Shown here: positions 63,270 to 64,000 of the stretch, in pieces
Numbering within the stretch: position 1 is the stretch's first letter
Layout: every line of letters begins with the position of its first letter
Assembly (NCBI GenBank): GCA_024639455.1
Contig: JAHEIH010000026.1
Coordinates: 118,987 to 182,986 of the forward strand
Reading direction: 5' to 3'
DNA: 64,000 nucleotides
Origin: Cellvibrionales bacterium
GTDB lineage: Bacteria > Pseudomonadota > Gammaproteobacteria > Pseudomonadales > JAHEIH01
The notes under the pieces: model-generated
What the model saw: only the letters and a program-made list of their open reading frames with translations
Told to the model about the DNA's origin: nothing
Database searches by the model: none
Translations under genes and position numbers: made by a program

Positions 63270-63740
63270 ATGACACCAGCCATCAACGCCTTAAAAAAAG
63301 CCAAGATCGCGCACACTGTACACACCTATAAACACGATAGTAGCGCCACCTCTTATGGCTTGGAAGCGGCAGAAAAAATGCGTTTGGATCCGCAGCGTGT
63401 ATTCAAGACCTTGGTCGCCATGGTGGACAACAACACCATGGTGGTCGGCATCGTGCCCGTATCTCGTTCCCTAGATCTCAAATGCCTCGCCGCTGCCTGC
63501 GGTGGTAAACGAGCAGACATGGCCGACAAACAAAAAGTGCAGCGCGTCACCGGTTACGTGTTAGGTGGGGTAAGCCCCATCGGCCAACGCAAGACGTTAG
63601 CGACGGTAATAGACAGCAGTGCCAATAACTTCGACAGTATCTTTGTGAGCGCCGGTAAACGCGGTTTGGAAGTCGAACTCAATGCCGGCGACCTCGCCAC
63701 TATTACCCGAGCGACATTTGCTGCCATCGCCGCGACATAG
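63270..63740 (+). CDS. ybaK: Cys-tRNA(Pro)/Cys-tRNA(Cys) deacylase YbaK
   Basis: The product has 156 residues of the YbaK/EbsC family. It clears Cys mischarged on tRNA-Pro. Marks are RVFKTLVAMVDNN with the key Lys near 46, VVGIVPVSRSLDLKCLAAACGGK, and GGVSPIGQRKTLATVID. It is a single-domain, full-length protein. It is followed by about 55 bases without features and then the cobalamin riboswitch. Confidence 0.94.
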   Translation: MTPAINALKKAKIAHTVHTYKHDSSATSYGLEAAEKMRLDPQRVFKTLVAMVDNNTMVVGIVPVSRSLDLKCLAAACGGKRADMADKQKVQRVTGYVLGGVSPIGQRKTLATVIDSSANNFDSIFVSAGKRGLEVELNAGDLATITRATFAAIAAT

Positions 63741-63794
63741 TTCACAATCTTTACAAGGATTTCATTGACTTGCCGAGCCTTGCTACCTAAAGTA

Positions 63795-63900
63795 CGATTC
63801 GCTACAACGGTCTAGCCCATGCTAGTTAAATGGGAAACAGGTGAGAGCCCTGTGCTGCCCCCGCAACGGTATACCTCGTGTTAAGCCCGATACCAGCCTT
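63795..63900 (+). promoter_or_regulatory. Cobalamin (B12) riboswitch
   Basis: The conserved core is clear: a GGTC start, AAATGGGAAACAGGTGAGAG, CCCTGTGCTGCCCCCGCAAC and GCCCGATACCAGCC at the 3' side. These match the adenosylcobalamin-type aptamer. It lies before a reading frame that begins at 63985. Such elements commonly turn off btuB-like receptor or cobalamin synthesis genes when B12 is plentiful. Confidence 0.93.
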
Positions 63901-63921
63901 GTAGTGTAAAAACGATGAAGC

Positions 63922-63980
63922 GGAGGGCTCCATCGGTGGTTATTACCACTGCTGACATCCCTCCCCATAACAATGGGGAA
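63922..63980 (+). promoter_or_regulatory. Probable expression platform of the B12 riboswitch
   Basis: CCCCAT-AACA-ATGGGG (63963-63978) forms a hairpin whose 3' arm overlaps the GGGGAA ribosome site of the next gene. An alternative pairing, GGAGGG (63922-63927) with CCCTCC (63959-63964), shares two bases with it, so the two may exclude each other. This fits control at translation initiation. The pairing is visible; the switching is inferred. Confidence 0.5.
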
Positions 63981-63984
63981 CACC

Positions 63985-64000
63985 ATGAAAAAACACTTGC
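63985..64000 (+). CDS. Start of a B12-riboswitch-controlled gene, cut by the window edge
   Basis: An ATG at 63985 with GGGGAA 5 bases upstream begins MKKHL, a basic start that would suit a signal peptide. Position after a cobalamin riboswitch suggests a BtuB-like TonB-dependent B12 receptor. Only five codons are visible, so the product is unproven. Confidence 0.5.

Overview
The window is chromosomal DNA of a gammaproteobacterium, most likely a marine member of the Pseudomonadales/Cellvibrionales group. The evidence is long gene-order agreement, from established knowledge, with Pseudomonas: gshB, pilGHIJK-chpA-chpC, tonB3-like, algH, ruvX, pilU, pilT, yggS, proC, yggT, metX, metW, rdgB, hemW. 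Further support comes from the ygfB-pepP-ubiH block next to zapA-6S RNA-fthC, and the tkt-epd-pgk-fba block. No phage, insertion sequence, tRNA, rRNA or CRISPR array was seen. Gene packing is dense, with many 1-4 base stop/start overlaps, and all six convergent gene pairs overlap or abut.

Layout. 1-10.4 kb (minus): the 5' 1388 codons of a LapA-type giant adhesin, preceded in the same direction by a LuxR-type regulator, a type I secretion adaptor (LapC-like), the ABC exporter (LapB-like) and a DUF885 lipoprotein. 10.5-13.6 kb (plus): an acyl-CoA ligase and serA. 13.8-20.2 kb: a TonB-dependent receptor, a TPR-sulfotransferase, a convergent TPR/2OG-Fe(II) oxygenase and a small lipoprotein. 20.2-26.6 kb (minus): an alpha/beta hydrolase and the central carbon operon tkt-epd-pgk-fba, with an uncommonly long leader before fba. 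26.7-31.9 kb (plus): the SAM-cycle operon sahR-metK-ahcY-metF-rsmE behind a well-formed promoter and operator. 31.9-42.7 kb (minus): two overlapping LuxR-type regulators, then the Pil-Chp chemosensory cluster that controls type IV pili. 42.8-53.5 kb: gshB to ruvX, pilU/pilT, then yggS to hemW. 53.5-59.8 kb: ubiH, pepP, ygfB, a short coiled-coil gene, zapA, 6S RNA, fthC, a 49-residue membrane protein and ilvA. 59.9-63.7 kb: rpiA, an HIBCH-like hydrolase, a MarR regulator, gpsA and ybaK. The window ends in a cobalamin riboswitch leading into a gene cut by the edge.

How they work together. Two surface-attachment systems occur: the retained, protease-releasable Lap adhesin and chemosensory-controlled pili with both retraction ATPases PilT and PilU. 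The SAM-cycle operon appears self-controlled by an SAH-sensing repressor. The least explained parts are the receptor/sulfotransferase/oxygenase cluster, the LuxR pair with its matched upstream palindromes, and the fba leader with a nine-codon reading frame. None of these is proven to be a new system.
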